The notes under the pieces are model-generated. The model was given only the letters and a program-made list of their open reading frames with translations. It did not search any database and was not told the DNA's origin. Source: JAAZKI01 sp012799905 (lineage in GTDB: Bacteria; Verrucomicrobiota; Lentisphaeria; Oligosphaerales; Oligosphaeraceae). Taken from it: 64,000 bases of DNA. The stretch spans positions 62,001 through 126,000 of the forward strand of contig JBMNFR010000016.1 of the NCBI GenBank assembly GCA_050949415.1, written 5' to 3'. Of this stretch, positions 47,414 through 56,447 are shown in pieces (position 1 is the stretch's first letter; the number at the start of each line of letters is the position of its first letter). Position numbers and translations under genes: made by a program.

Positions 47414-48175
47414 ATGGCTTTGATCGCAGCACAATTGTACACCTTGCGTGAGTTTTGCAAGACCCCGGCGGATATTGCGACTTCGTGCGCCCGCGTGAAG
47501 AAGATGGGCTATGACGGCGTACAGCTGTCCGGCATAGGCGCTATTGAGCCGACTGAGATGCGGAAGATTCTGGACGGCGAAGGCTTGCTGTGCGCAGCCA
47601 CGCACCGTTCGCTGGATCAGATGGAGAACGCTGCCGAGGAACTCATCGAAGAACATCATATCCTCGGCTGCAAGTACACGGCAATCGGCGGCTTCTCGCC
47701 AAAAGAAGATTGGACCAGGGCCGGCTGGGGGGCCTTTGTGACCCGCTACAATGCATTGGCTGCCAAGTTTGCTGACGCTGGCCTCCGCATTGGCTATCAC
47801 AACCACAGCCATGAATTCGCGCCGGCCGAAGGCATCCGCCCGCTTGATCTGCTCATCAACACCCTGGATGAGAGAGTGTGGATAGAAATTGACACCTACT
47901 GGGTGGCGCACGGCGGCGGAGACCCGGCCGCCTATATCGAACGCGTCGCTGGACGCATCCCCTGCGTCCATTTCAAGGATATGACCATAACGCCGCAACG
48001 AGCGCAGAAGATGTGCGAAATCGGCGACGGCAACTTGAATTGGCCGCGCATTGTCCAGGCATGCCGCTACGCCGGCGTCATCTGGCACATAGTGGAACGC
48101 GACAGCGGCGATATGGACGCCTTCGACAGCTTGCAGAGAAGCTTGGACAATATGCGCGAAAAAATGGGGCTCTAA
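47414..48175 (+). CDS. Sugar phosphate isomerase/epimerase family TIM barrel
   Basis: A 253-aa xylose-isomerase-like TIM-barrel protein, intact. Metal and substrate segments are GYDGVQLSGIG, RIGYHNHSHEF (about residues 124-134), WIEIDTYWVAHGGGDP, CVHFKDMT and WHIVERDSGDMD near the C-terminus, where the Glu/His/Asp residues form the divalent metal site. These proteins work on sugars, keto-inositols or hydroxypyruvate, usually with a Gfo/Idh/MocA dehydrogenase. AAGGAGAAAG lies about nine bases before the ATG. The substrate is unknown. Confidence 0.9.
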   Translation: MALIAAQLYTLREFCKTPADIATSCARVKKMGYDGVQLSGIGAIEPTEMRKILDGEGLLCAATHRSLDQMENAAEELIEEHHILGCKYTAIGGFSPKEDWTRAGWGAFVTRYNALAAKFADAGLRIGYHNHSHEFAPAEGIRPLDLLINTLDERVWIEIDTYWVAHGGGDPAAYIERVAGRIPCVHFKDMTITPQRAQKMCEIGDGNLNWPRIVQACRYAGVIWHIVERDSGDMDAFDSLQRSLDNMREKMGL

Positions 48176-48410
48176 GCAACCACAATACGTATTTCATCCT
48201 TTATCCTGCCGTACGCATCGCACGTCGTTCAAGCTTTAGCTTGCCGCACGTAGATTATAGCCTTTTCCAAGGCGACACATATCGCCTTGGAAAAGGCTCA
48301 GTCGTGTTGATTGAGATTTGCTGTTCATTTTTCCGGAACAGCGACGCGATTCTCACTCGGAATCTATCTCGGATTGGACAACAAGCCAGGCAGGAAAAGG
48401 AAATGTGGTA
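48176..48410. repeat. Intergenic region with two palindromes
   Basis: Contains CAAGCT-TT-AGCTTG (48230-48243) within GCACGTCGTT...GCCGCACGTAG, a single member of the palindrome family arrayed at 8222-8470, in the opposite orientation, followed by the perfect hairpin at 48259-48298. Confidence 0.88.
48259..48298. terminator. Perfect 17-bp hairpin, possible terminator
   Basis: AGCCTTTTCCAAGGCGA (48259-48275), a CACATA loop and TCGCCTTGGAAAAGGCT (48282-48298) are exactly complementary. It lies 83 bp after the TIM-barrel stop. There is no T-run after it, so it could be a rho-independent-like terminator, an RNA end protector or a protein-binding palindrome. Confidence 0.6.
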
Positions 48411-50405
48411 ATGGATGCCAACTATGAAGAGTCCAATCGAAGACAGAGTAGTCGGCGCCATAATTTGATGCTCAAGGTTTCAACGGCGCTGTTTGCCTGG
48501 GCTGCCAAGGTATTCCGGGGCGCGAGCAATTCCTGTGCTCAATGGGCTGGCGCATTTATCTTTGCCGTTGCGCTTGGCGCCATGTCTTCAGTATTGGCAG
48601 AAACGGATGGCTTTTATACATATAGCATAGACAATCAAAAAGCCATCATCACAAAGTACCAGGGCCCTGGTGGTGATGTAGTCATTCCAAGCAGCATTAA
48701 TGGATATCCGGTTACTTGCATTGGGAAGAAAGCATTTTCCAATTGTTCCGGCATCATCAGCATAGTGATTCCTGGCAGTGTGACTATCATCGGTGATGAA
48801 GCGTTTTCCGGTTGCACTGGTCTCTCCAGCGTGGTGATCCCTGACAGCGTGACCAGCATCGGTAATGAAACATTTTACTGCTGCTTCAGCCTCTCCAGCG
48901 TGGTGATTCCTGACAGCGTCAAGAGTATCGGGATTAGCCCATTTTCAGGTTGTTCAAAACTTGTCGAAATTGTCGTAGAATCAGCCAATCCATCCTACAT
49001 CAGTTGCGGGGGCATTCTTTTTGATAAAAATCAACAAACTCTTGTACAATATCCTGCCGGCAAAAGTGGTGGATATCAAATTCCTGATACCGTCACCAGC
49101 ATTGAGGATAGTGCGTTCTCCGACTGCCGGCGCCTCACCGGCATAGTGATTCCTGATAGCGTGACCAGAATAGGAAATAGTGCGTTTAGTGAATGTGAAA
49201 ATCTTGTCAGCGTAGTAATTCCCGACAGCGTGACCAGCATTGGGAATAGTGCGTTTAGTGAATGTGAAAATCTTGTCAGCGTAGTAATTCCCGTTAGTGT
49301 CAACAGCATCGGGAGCAGCCCATTTTCAGATTGTCCAATGCTTGTTGAAATTATCGTAGAACCAGCCAATCCAACCTACAGCAGTATAGCCGGTGTTCTT
49401 TTTGATAAAAATCAACAAACTCTTATCCAATATCCTGCCGGCAAAAGTGGTGGGTATCAGGTTCCCGATGGCGTGAGCAGCATTGGGGAAAATGCGTTTG
49501 ACGGTTGCGCCAGTCTCACTAACGTGGTGCTTCCCGATAGCGTGATCAGCATCGGAAAATGGGCGTTTGACGGTTGCACCGGTCTCGCCAGCATAGTGAT
49601 TCCCGACAGCGTGACCAGCATCGGCGCCGGTGCGTTTGCCGGCTGCTCCTACCTCGCCAGCATAGTGATTCCCGACAGCGTGACCAGCATCGGCGCAGGT
49701 GCATTTTTCTGGTGCTCTCGTCTCGCCAACATAGTGATTCCCGGCAGCGTGACCAGTATCGGGGATTTGACGTTTAGTAAATGTGAAAATTTCACCAGTG
49801 TAGTGATTCCCGGCGGCGTGACCAGCATTGGTGCAGTCGCCTTTTACAAATGCTCCCGCCTCTCCAGCATAGTGATTCCCGATAGCATGACCAGCATTGG
49901 AAATGGTGCGTTTTTCGGCTGCACCCGCCTCACCAGCGTGGTGATTCCCGCCAGCGTCAACAGTATCGGGGTAAGCCCATTTGCAGATTGTTCAATCCTT
50001 GCCGAAATTGTCGTAGAATCAGCTAATCCATCCTACAGCAGTTGCGGGGGTATTCTTTTTGATAAAAATCAAACAACTCTTATTCAATATCCCGCTGGCA
50101 AAAGTGGTGGGTATCAGATTTCTGACAGCGTCACCAGCATCGGGGCAAGAGCATTTTCCGGCTGTTCCAACCTCACCGGCATAGTGATTCCTGCCAGCGT
50201 GACCAGCATCGGTGATGCAGCGTTTGCTGAATGTGAAAATCTTGTTGGCGTCTACTTCGCAGGTACCCCGCCCTCATCCGATGATCCCGATATATTTAGG
50301 AATTGTCCCTGTATTATCTATTATGCATCTGGCGCTGCTGGCTGGGGCGAGCAGTATGGCGGTCGCCCAACAGCAGTATGGAACCAACAAGAACACCCTC
50401 AATAA
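48411..50405 (+). CDS. BspA-type leucine-rich repeat surface protein
   Basis: A 664-aa protein. After a basic N-terminus there is one hydrophobic export segment (WAGAFIFAVALGAMSSVLA, about residues 43-61). From about residue 75 onwards it is almost wholly LRR_5 repeats of 23 residues with consensus VVIPDSVTSIGxxAFxxC. Three larger inserts of the type VEIVVESANPSYxSxGG.LFDKNQ (about 180, 300 and 520) interrupt the run. Such proteins bind host or polymer surfaces. No anchor or sorting domain is seen at the C-terminus (GRPTAVWNQQEHPQ). The repeated DNA makes it prone to copy-number change. AAGGAAATG precedes the ATG at 48411. Confidence 0.9.
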   Translation: MDANYEESNRRQSSRRHNLMLKVSTALFAWAAKVFRGASNSCAQWAGAFIFAVALGAMSSVLAETDGFYTYSIDNQKAIITKYQGPGGDVVIPSSINGYPVTCIGKKAFSNCSGIISIVIPGSVTIIGDEAFSGCTGLSSVVIPDSVTSIGNETFYCCFSLSSVVIPDSVKSIGISPFSGCSKLVEIVVESANPSYISCGGILFDKNQQTLVQYPAGKSGGYQIPDTVTSIEDSAFSDCRRLTGIVIPDSVTRIGNSAFSECENLVSVVIPDSVTSIGNSAFSECENLVSVVIPVSVNSIGSSPFSDCPMLVEIIVEPANPTYSSIAGVLFDKNQQTLIQYPAGKSGGYQVPDGVSSIGENAFDGCASLTNVVLPDSVISIGKWAFDGCTGLASIVIPDSVTSIGAGAFAGCSYLASIVIPDSVTSIGAGAFFWCSRLANIVIPGSVTSIGDLTFSKCENFTSVVIPGGVTSIGAVAFYKCSRLSSIVIPDSMTSIGNGAFFGCTRLTSVVIPASVNSIGVSPFADCSILAEIVVESANPSYSSCGGILFDKNQTTLIQYPAGKSGGYQISDSVTSIGARAFSGCSNLTGIVIPASVTSIGDAAFAECENLVGVYFAGTPPSSDDPDIFRNCPCIIYYASGAAGWGEQYGGRPTAVWNQQEHPQ

Positions 50406-50555
50406 TGACTTTCTACTCGGCAACAGAGAATGAAACTTCTTTTTCGCAAAACCGTGAAGAATCAAAATTTGCTTTTTTGCTTTTAGCCATTACCGTTAAT
50501 GCCAGTGCCAGTGTATAGGGTGTTTTTTTGTCAAGTCCTAATCAGGAGGTTTGCG

Positions 50556-52646
50556 ATGCGGAGTCGGTTGTTGTGTTTGTCAGCGGTCATGTTTTTTGGT
50601 GTGTGTCGGTTAGTTAGTTCGCAGGAAGTGCCATTTCGTGACGATTTAAGCGGGAGTTTGGAGTCATTGCGCGCTTTTGGCTGGAAGATTCCTGGCGCTG
50701 GCGTGCGCTCGGCCGGTGATTCGATTGAGATTACAGCGAGCGGCGGTGACCGACGGCAGGTGCTGCTGGACGTGCCGGTCGAGGTCGGGAAGTACTATTG
50801 CGGCAGTGTCAGCGTCAGAACCGAGAATGTCTTGCCGCGTGACAATTCGGACCGCGGGGCGACGTTGTTTTTCGGTTTTTTGGATGGCAAGCGCGAGTGG
50901 GTGAATGGCGGCGAATTTCCGCGTGGTGGCATGCAGACGAGCGATTGGCAGAAAGTGGCGATCTCTTCGACGATTGCTATTCCGGAGCAAGTCCGTTTCA
51001 TCCAGGTCTGGCTCTGCGTAGAGGGGCAGGGCAAGGCCTGGTTCCGCGATTTTGAGATGGACGAATTGAAGTTCGAGACGAAGCTGGACATTGACGCGGC
51101 GACGAACCCGCCGACGCTGCATTCGCCGAGGCCGCCGATGCTGAGCGTAAAGGACAATCTGAGGCGGCGTATTTTACTGAGCCAAGACCCGTCCTTTCCG
51201 CCGGAGTCGACGTTTGAGTTTATGACTGACGCTGAGGCTTTCACGCCGCCGCATGCCCTGGTTCCCGGCGTTTGGCATGTGTGCAACTGCTGGACGCACC
51301 GCCGCGGCGACCTGCCGACCCAGGCCGGCACCTTCACAGCGGCGGCTCTGCCAGTTGGCTATGCCGTGAAAGTGTCCAAGGACTTCCCGAATGGCGTGTT
51401 TGCGCCTCGCGCTGAATTGAAGGTGAGCTTTTATCCGCCACTGGCCGAGGGGACGAAAGTCGAGGTCAAAATCGGCGACGCACCGGTTGAGATGCTCGCC
51501 CAGACGCCGGCGTCGATGGCGTTTCGAGCCGTTCGCGACCTGGCGCCAGGCTGCTACCAGGTCAAGGTCGTCCTTGACGGCAAGGCCTCGGAATTGCTTT
51601 ACGTCAACAAGAATCCAGCTGCCAAAATCACTTTCCGCGACGACTTGGTGATGCTGATTGACGGCAAGCCGTTTTTTCCGGTCGGGACATACCGCGATCC
51701 TTCTGATGAGTTGCATACTTTCACCGGCATCAAGGAGGCCGGCTTCAATTTCACCCACTCGTATTTCTTTGAACACGCCCCTCGCAAGCCCGAAGAGGCC
51801 CGCGCCTACTTGCGCGACTGCGTCAAAAATGGCGTGACCGCCTGCATCGGCATCCCGAGGAAATGGATGCAAAACGAGCAGTTTGACGCCATCGAGACAT
51901 TCTGCGGCGAGGTCTATGACGAACCCGGCCTGGTGACTTGGTACCTGGCGGACGAGCCGGAGCTGTGGGTCAACCGCTTCAACTTCCGGAACACCACCGA
52001 GGCGGTGAAAAGAGCCGGTCGCGGCATTCCTCGCACTCTGCTGATGTGCACAACCAACCCGAAAAGCAGCATCAATCAATTTTTCGGCGCTGGTCTGTCT
52101 GACATCTACTGGCACGACCCCTATCCAGTCGGCCGGCATCCGATCGTCAGCATGGTCAAGGCGCTGGAGAATTCGCGGCTGCTGGCTTCGCCTGAACAGC
52201 CTTTGTGGGCGGTCATCCAGGCGTTTGACTGGCGTCAGGAAGCAGTACGTAATTTGCCGCCGGAGGAAGTCGAGCCCAAGGCCGGCAAAATCCGCTGCAT
52301 GACGCACTTGGCCTTGGCCACCGGCGTGCAGGGCATCGTCTACTACTGGCTGCCCAAAGACCGCTATGACATGCGCATCCATTCGCCCATCCAATGGGCT
52401 GAGGTGTGCTCAACCACCCAGGAACTGAATGGCCTGATGCCATTCTTGATTGGCAGAAATGAAAAGCTTCCGGTGGGAACGCTGCCAGAGGGTGTATATT
52501 ATTGGTTGAAACGGGCTGAAGACGGCCGGCGCGCCCTGGCGATTGTCAATCCGGAGGATAAAGAGGTCGCGGTTCAGGTCGCCGCCCCTGGCGTGTCAAT
52601 GACGGTCACCTTGCCGCCGCATGGCGTTGAGGTGAAAATTTATTGA
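50556..52646 (+). CDS. Secreted glycoside-hydrolase-like protein
   Basis: A 696-aa exported protein. The signal peptide is MRSRLLCLSAVMFFGVCRLVSS. Residues about 25-170 form a carbohydrate-binding-like jelly roll (GKYYCGSVSVRTEN, WQKVAISSTIAIP, VWLCVEGQGKAWFRDFEM). A linking beta domain follows, then from about residue 380 a TIM barrel begins with MLIDGKPFFPVGTY; VTWYLADEPELWVNRF (about 465-480) carries the acidic residues expected of a GH-A-like retaining hydrolase, and HDPYPVGRHP and GIVYYWLPKD continue it. The exact family is not recognised. AGGAGG lies about ten bases before the ATG at 50556; earlier starts have none. Confidence 0.82.
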   Translation: MRSRLLCLSAVMFFGVCRLVSSQEVPFRDDLSGSLESLRAFGWKIPGAGVRSAGDSIEITASGGDRRQVLLDVPVEVGKYYCGSVSVRTENVLPRDNSDRGATLFFGFLDGKREWVNGGEFPRGGMQTSDWQKVAISSTIAIPEQVRFIQVWLCVEGQGKAWFRDFEMDELKFETKLDIDAATNPPTLHSPRPPMLSVKDNLRRRILLSQDPSFPPESTFEFMTDAEAFTPPHALVPGVWHVCNCWTHRRGDLPTQAGTFTAAALPVGYAVKVSKDFPNGVFAPRAELKVSFYPPLAEGTKVEVKIGDAPVEMLAQTPASMAFRAVRDLAPGCYQVKVVLDGKASELLYVNKNPAAKITFRDDLVMLIDGKPFFPVGTYRDPSDELHTFTGIKEAGFNFTHSYFFEHAPRKPEEARAYLRDCVKNGVTACIGIPRKWMQNEQFDAIETFCGEVYDEPGLVTWYLADEPELWVNRFNFRNTTEAVKRAGRGIPRTLLMCTTNPKSSINQFFGAGLSDIYWHDPYPVGRHPIVSMVKALENSRLLASPEQPLWAVIQAFDWRQEAVRNLPPEEVEPKAGKIRCMTHLALATGVQGIVYYWLPKDRYDMRIHSPIQWAEVCSTTQELNGLMPFLIGRNEKLPVGTLPEGVYYWLKRAEDGRRALAIVNPEDKEVAVQVAAPGVSMTVTLPPHGVEVKIY

Positions 52647-52690
52647 GCCGCACTGATGCGGCCTTGAATTGTTAGCGGGAGAAGTTATTT

Positions 52691-53860
52691 ATGAAGACCA
52701 TGCATTTGCCGGTAGAGCGCATCACCAACGGCCCCAAGCATCATTTTTTCGGCTATTTTGACAAGTATCCGTGGGATCGCAGCGGCCGTCGGCTTTTGGC
52801 GCATCAGACCAGTTTTGTGGCGCGGCAGCCTGTCCCCGGCGAAAAGGCCGTTATCGGCGTCATCGAAAACAAGGTCTTCACGCCAGTGGCGGAGACGGAC
52901 GCCTGGTGCTGGCAGCAGGGCAGCATGCTGCAATGGCTGTCAGATGACGATAACAAGATCATCTTCAATGACCGCGAAGGCGATGGCTTTGTCGCCCGCA
53001 TCCTGGACTTGAGCACCGGCAAGATGGAAACCATCTGCCGCCCCATCTACTGCCTCAGCCCGGATGGCCGCTGGGCGCTCAGTCTGAATTTCTCCCGCCT
53101 GGACCGCGAGCGTCCCGGATACGGCTATCCTGGCGGCCGCGACCCTTTCCTGGGCGAGCATCATCCAGACGGCGACGGCGTCTGGCTCGTTGACTTGAAA
53201 GCCAACACCGCCAAACTCGCTGTCAGCATCGACCGGGTGACTCGGGAATACATGCGGACAGGGAAGAACGGCATGGAGCGGACGCCGGGCTGGTTCAATC
53301 ACATGCTGTTCAGCCCGGACAGCCGCCGCATCGCCTTTTTCCACCGCTGGCGCCTCAGACGTCCTGACGGCTCGCCTTGGCATCTGACTCACATGTTCAC
53401 CGCCAACCTGGATGGCAGCGAGCTGTATCCGCTTAACCTTGAAGACATGAGCTCGCATTATGTGTGGGTCAATGACCGCCAGATTATCAACTATTCCAAT
53501 CGCCACGCCACTGGCTGGAATTATCATTTGTTCACGGATCAGACTGACACGGTCGAAGTCATTGCCAAAGGCGTCTTCCCTGGAGACGGCCATTGCTCCT
53601 ATTCCAGCGACAGCCGCTGGATGCTGACTGATTCGTATCCGCAGAAGGATTCCTACCGGAAGCTGTTCCTGTATCGCTTGGCTGACGGCGAGGCCTTTGA
53701 AATCGGCAGCTTTTATGCTGACCCCACCTATCCCGCCCCGACCCGTTGTGACTTGCATCCCAATTGGTCGCGGGACGACAGCGCCGTCTGCATTGACTCC
53801 ATTCACGAGGGCTCTCGGCAGATTTACATTGTGGACGTGTCGTCCCTCACCAAGGCCTGA
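52691..53860 (+). CDS. Beta-propeller protein, oligogalacturonate-lyase-like
   Basis: A 389-aa protein of WD40/TolB-like blades: SGRRLLAHQ, DDDNKIIFNDREGDGFVARI, SPDGRWALSLNF, SPDSRRIAFFHRW, SSDSRWMLTDSYPQKD and SRDDSAVCIDSIHEGSRQIYIVD. Conserved His residues at blade starts (HHFFGYFDKYPW, FNHMLFSPD, GDGHCSYSSDSRW, DLHPNWSRDD) recall the metal-site histidines of PL22 oligogalacturonate lyases, but the match is not certain. No signal peptide, so it would be cytoplasmic. It follows the secreted hydrolase by 44 bp and likely processes its products. Confidence 0.75.
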   Translation: MKTMHLPVERITNGPKHHFFGYFDKYPWDRSGRRLLAHQTSFVARQPVPGEKAVIGVIENKVFTPVAETDAWCWQQGSMLQWLSDDDNKIIFNDREGDGFVARILDLSTGKMETICRPIYCLSPDGRWALSLNFSRLDRERPGYGYPGGRDPFLGEHHPDGDGVWLVDLKANTAKLAVSIDRVTREYMRTGKNGMERTPGWFNHMLFSPDSRRIAFFHRWRLRRPDGSPWHLTHMFTANLDGSELYPLNLEDMSSHYVWVNDRQIINYSNRHATGWNYHLFTDQTDTVEVIAKGVFPGDGHCSYSSDSRWMLTDSYPQKDSYRKLFLYRLADGEAFEIGSFYADPTYPAPTRCDLHPNWSRDDSAVCIDSIHEGSRQIYIVDVSSLTKA

Positions 53861-53882
53861 GCCGACCTATTTCGGCGCCGTT

Positions 53883-54416
53883 TCAGGCGCGCAATTCGGG
53901 CGGCCATTGCGGCAGCCAGCCGAGGCGATGGGCCATCCAAAGGCCGCAGAGCACGGCTTCGGACGCGTCGTGGACGAGTTGTCCAGGGCGCGTGTAGCCA
54001 GACCAGCGCATCACCTTTTGGCAGAGCTTCCCGGCTACGGCCTTGGCTTGCGCGCCGGAGCGCTGCTCGCGCTGGAAAAGCAGTTCCTCCCGCCAATCCT
54101 GGGCAGCGACCAGGTGCGTGGCAATGTTGCGCCGTCGGGCGCTTTCCTGCCAGATTTGCGCCAAATCACCGCCGCCCTCCAGCACCAGCACGGTGACACC
54201 AGGCACTTCCTGCCAGAGGGCTGGCAAGGCGCGGCGGAGGGTGGCGCGATCAGTGAAATGAGTGGAACGGCAGCGGATCAGGCGACCCTGTCGATTGAAC
54301 CAGGCCAAGCCGGCGCGTAGGCCAAGGTCGACTGCCAGAAGCACTTCCGGGAGGTCAACCTGGCCAGCGCTGGCAGGCGTTGTCGGCTCGGTCGTCAGGT
54401 CGTGGGGTGGGTTCAT
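53883..54416 (-). CDS. Small RuvC/RNase H-fold protein
   Basis: A 177-aa protein with the RuvC-like pattern of acidic residues: VLLAVDLGLRAGLAWFN (Asp30) as the first strand pair, VTVLVLEGGGDLAQIW (Glu80) as the second, and QLVHDASEAVLCGLWMAH (Asp150, Glu153) at the C-terminal helix. It is therefore a candidate Holliday-junction-resolvase-like or other RNase H-fold nuclease, but it is not orthologous to RuvC by overall sequence. It overlaps the folB stop by four bases (ATGA), so it is translated from the same mRNA as folB and the acyltransferase. The substrate is unknown. Confidence 0.7.
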   Translation of the reverse strand: MNPPHDLTTEPTTPASAGQVDLPEVLLAVDLGLRAGLAWFNRQGRLIRCRSTHFTDRATLRRALPALWQEVPGVTVLVLEGGGDLAQIWQESARRRNIATHLVAAQDWREELLFQREQRSGAQAKAVAGKLCQKVMRWSGYTRPGQLVHDASEAVLCGLWMAHRLGWLPQWPPELRA

Positions 54417-54760
54417 GGCCGGGTGATTTCGACGGCTGCTCCTTTGGCTTGACTGATGCAGTCAGGCTTGTCGAGAACGACAGTCACCCCTTGGACGCCT
54501 GGCGTGCTCAGACAGTGGGTGGCTAATTGCTCGGCCAGGGTTTCGAGCAGGTGAAAGTTGGTGGTGGCCGCATAATTGCGCAGGCGTCTGGACAGAGCTG
54601 CGTAGTTGACCGTATCCTTCAGGTTGTCAGATGTCGCTGCCGGGCGCGTGTCCGTCATCAGCGTGATAGTGGCCAACAGTTTGCGCGGGGCCAGGCGCTC
54701 TTCGGGATTACAGCCGATGATGCAGTTCAGTTCAAGTTGGCGGATGATGATTTTATCCAT
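54413..54760 (-). CDS. folB: Dihydroneopterin aldolase
   Basis: A 115-aa enzyme of folate synthesis converting dihydroneopterin to 6-hydroxymethyl-dihydropterin. It shows DKIIIRQLELNCIIGCNPEERLAPR (residues 2-26), TVNYAALSRRLRNYA and HLLETLAEQLA with the catalytic-site Glu and the conserved Tyr, and VTVVLDKPDCI near the end. The ATG at 54760 is preferred over the one at 54769 because GAGAGG is ten bases upstream of it. The gene overlaps its downstream neighbour by four bases. Confidence 0.9.
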   Translation of the reverse strand: MDKIIIRQLELNCIIGCNPEERLAPRKLLATITLMTDTRPAATSDNLKDTVNYAALSRRLRNYAATTNFHLLETLAEQLATHCLSTPGVQGVTVVLDKPDCISQAKGAAVEITRP

Positions 54761-54774
54761 GACGGTCATTCCTC

Positions 54775-55791
54775 TCAGCTGATGTTGACAGGGGCTTGTG
54801 TGTTGATGCGGGCAGTCAGGGTCGCCAACAGCTGTTCGTCACACTCATACGGCCTCGGAATGGAATAGTAGGGGAAGGTCAAAGTCAGGGCAGGGGGCGC
54901 GTTGTCAGGAATGTAGCGCCAGCGCCGGTACAGCCATGTATACTGTTCCGGGTGCTGGCGGATCAGAGTCTGGATAGCGTCCATGATGTCTTGGGTCAGG
55001 GAAAGGTCGTCCTCGTAGTCTGCCACCGGTTGGGGCAAGTGTTTGATTTCCAAGTGGAAGCGCCCATCAGGCTGACGGATGCAGGCGCCGACTAGGACGT
55101 CAATGTTCAGTTTGCGCGCCAGAGAGGCCGGCAGGCGGCTGGTCGGCGCCGGCAGTCCGAAAAAGTCGATGAAAATGCCGCCATGACGCGGGCTGATGTT
55201 CTGGTCGATGAGGATGCCGACGCACAAGTTTTGTTGGAGCGCGCGGGCGACTTTGCGGGCAGCGCCTTTCTGGTTGATGATTTGCAAGCCGTTGGCAGTT
55301 CGGGCTTTGGTCAAGAGTTTGTTGATGGTCGGCGTGCCGATGGCGGCGACGACGGCAGCGGCGTTTATGCCCCATAGGGTCACGGCCTGGGCCAGGATTT
55401 CCCAGTTGCCGAGGTGGGGTATGCAGAGTATGCAAGGGCGATTCCGGTACGGAGCCACGACAGACTCGTCCGGTGTTAGAACCATATCGGAAATGCGTTC
55501 CGGATGCCTGAGCAGTTTGATGGTTTCAACGCCATTCCAGAGGATGTGCCTGAGGCTGGCCAGCGCCAGGCGTCGTCGTTCAGAAGCCTGCATGCTCGGA
55601 AAGGCCACTGCCAGATTGGCGTTAACCAGGCGAATCTGGCCGGGTTGCAGGAAACGAGCTAAGAAGACGACCGTGCAGACCAAGAGTCGCGCCAGCGCCA
55701 GCGGACAGATGCCGATCAAGAAGACCAACACAGCGCTGCCGGTGTCTAACAAGGTGCATTGCAAGCGTTGAGCGAAGTTAGGGCGTTTCAT
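54775..55791 (-). CDS. LpxL/HtrB-type lipid A acyltransferase
   Basis: A 338-aa inner-membrane acyltransferase that adds a secondary acyl chain to lipid A. A hydrophobic helix near residues 12-45 (DTGSAVLVFLIGICPLALARLLV) anchors it. The catalytic HX4E motif is in CIPHLGNWEILAQAV, and GILIDQNISPRHGGIFIDFFGLPAP is the substrate-site block of the family. It precedes folB by 14 bp. The ATG at 55791 starts MKRPNFAQRL; the open frame extends to 55860 without support. It complements the LpxC-like gene in pointing to lipid A-type outer membrane. Confidence 0.87.
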   Translation of the reverse strand: MKRPNFAQRLQCTLLDTGSAVLVFLIGICPLALARLLVCTVVFLARFLQPGQIRLVNANLAVAFPSMQASERRRLALASLRHILWNGVETIKLLRHPERISDMVLTPDESVVAPYRNRPCILCIPHLGNWEILAQAVTLWGINAAAVVAAIGTPTINKLLTKARTANGLQIINQKGAARKVARALQQNLCVGILIDQNISPRHGGIFIDFFGLPAPTSRLPASLARKLNIDVLVGACIRQPDGRFHLEIKHLPQPVADYEDDLSLTQDIMDAIQTLIRQHPEQYTWLYRRWRYIPDNAPPALTLTFPYYSIPRPYECDEQLLATLTARINTQAPVNIS

Positions 55792-56447
55792 TAGGAATGG
55801 CTTTTGCGTGGCTTGCAGGGGACAAAGTCCCGCAGAAAATTTAGGGTGGCAACCGTCCACAACCTATTTCTAACCACGGATGAACACGAATGGACACGGA
55901 TTTTTGTTTTGGGTTGTTGTAACCAATGAACAAGCGGAGTACTTAGGGTGGACTATCCGTCCACAACCTATTTTTTTAAACCACGAAAAACACGAAAGGC
56001 CACGAAATTTTTGTTTTTTGGGTTGTTGTAACCACTGAACATGCGGAATATACGGAAATTTTTGTGTATGGTTGTTGTTCGTCGGGATAGGATTGCATGC
56101 GGATTTGCGATTTGGCCTATCGTTTTTTTTGACTATTCAGCCTGAACAGTCGGATGGCGTGGAGAAACACTTCAAGTCGCCACCCGTTTGGGCAGAATGA
56201 CCTGAGGGCCACCCCAACCTCGTAGAGGTGGCACCATGAGTAACCCCAGGTGAAGCGGAGCGGAACCTGGGGGTGGAGTCCCCCCCAAGCTTGAGCCTCG
56301 GAGAGGCGGCACAAAAGCGCTGATTTGCAGAAAATCTTTCCCGAAAAACAAGATTCTGACTGATAGTAGTACAACGCCGGGAATTCAGGTCAGCGCCTAA
56401 TGCAGGTCAGGCAAAAGCGTTTTGAATGAAGTTGGATGGACTCGAGG
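55792..56447. repeat. 656-bp gene-free repeat region including copy B of the ~430-bp repeat
   Basis: It starts with a truncated element (AGGGTGGCAACCGTCCACAACC at 55842-55863, then AACCACGGATGAACACG), followed by the full copy B at 55941-56372 and about 75 bases of unique DNA before the UDP-sugar pyrophosphorylase stop. It lies between two minus-strand genes. No gene is supported. Confidence 0.9.
55941..56372 (+). repeat. Long direct repeat, copy B
   Basis: Runs from ACTTAGGGTGGACTATCCGT to TGATAGTAGTAC and matches copy A (45541-45971) over its whole length with scattered substitutions and a few 1-8 base indels. The CCCCAGGTGAAGCGGAGCGG/AACCTGGGGG hairpin is conserved. Orientation equals copy A. 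Confidence 0.93.

Noticed and set aside
51174..52394. About 406-codon minus-strand frame
   Set aside because: Antisense to the secreted hydrolase at 50556-52646, whose catalytic motif LADEPE is clear.
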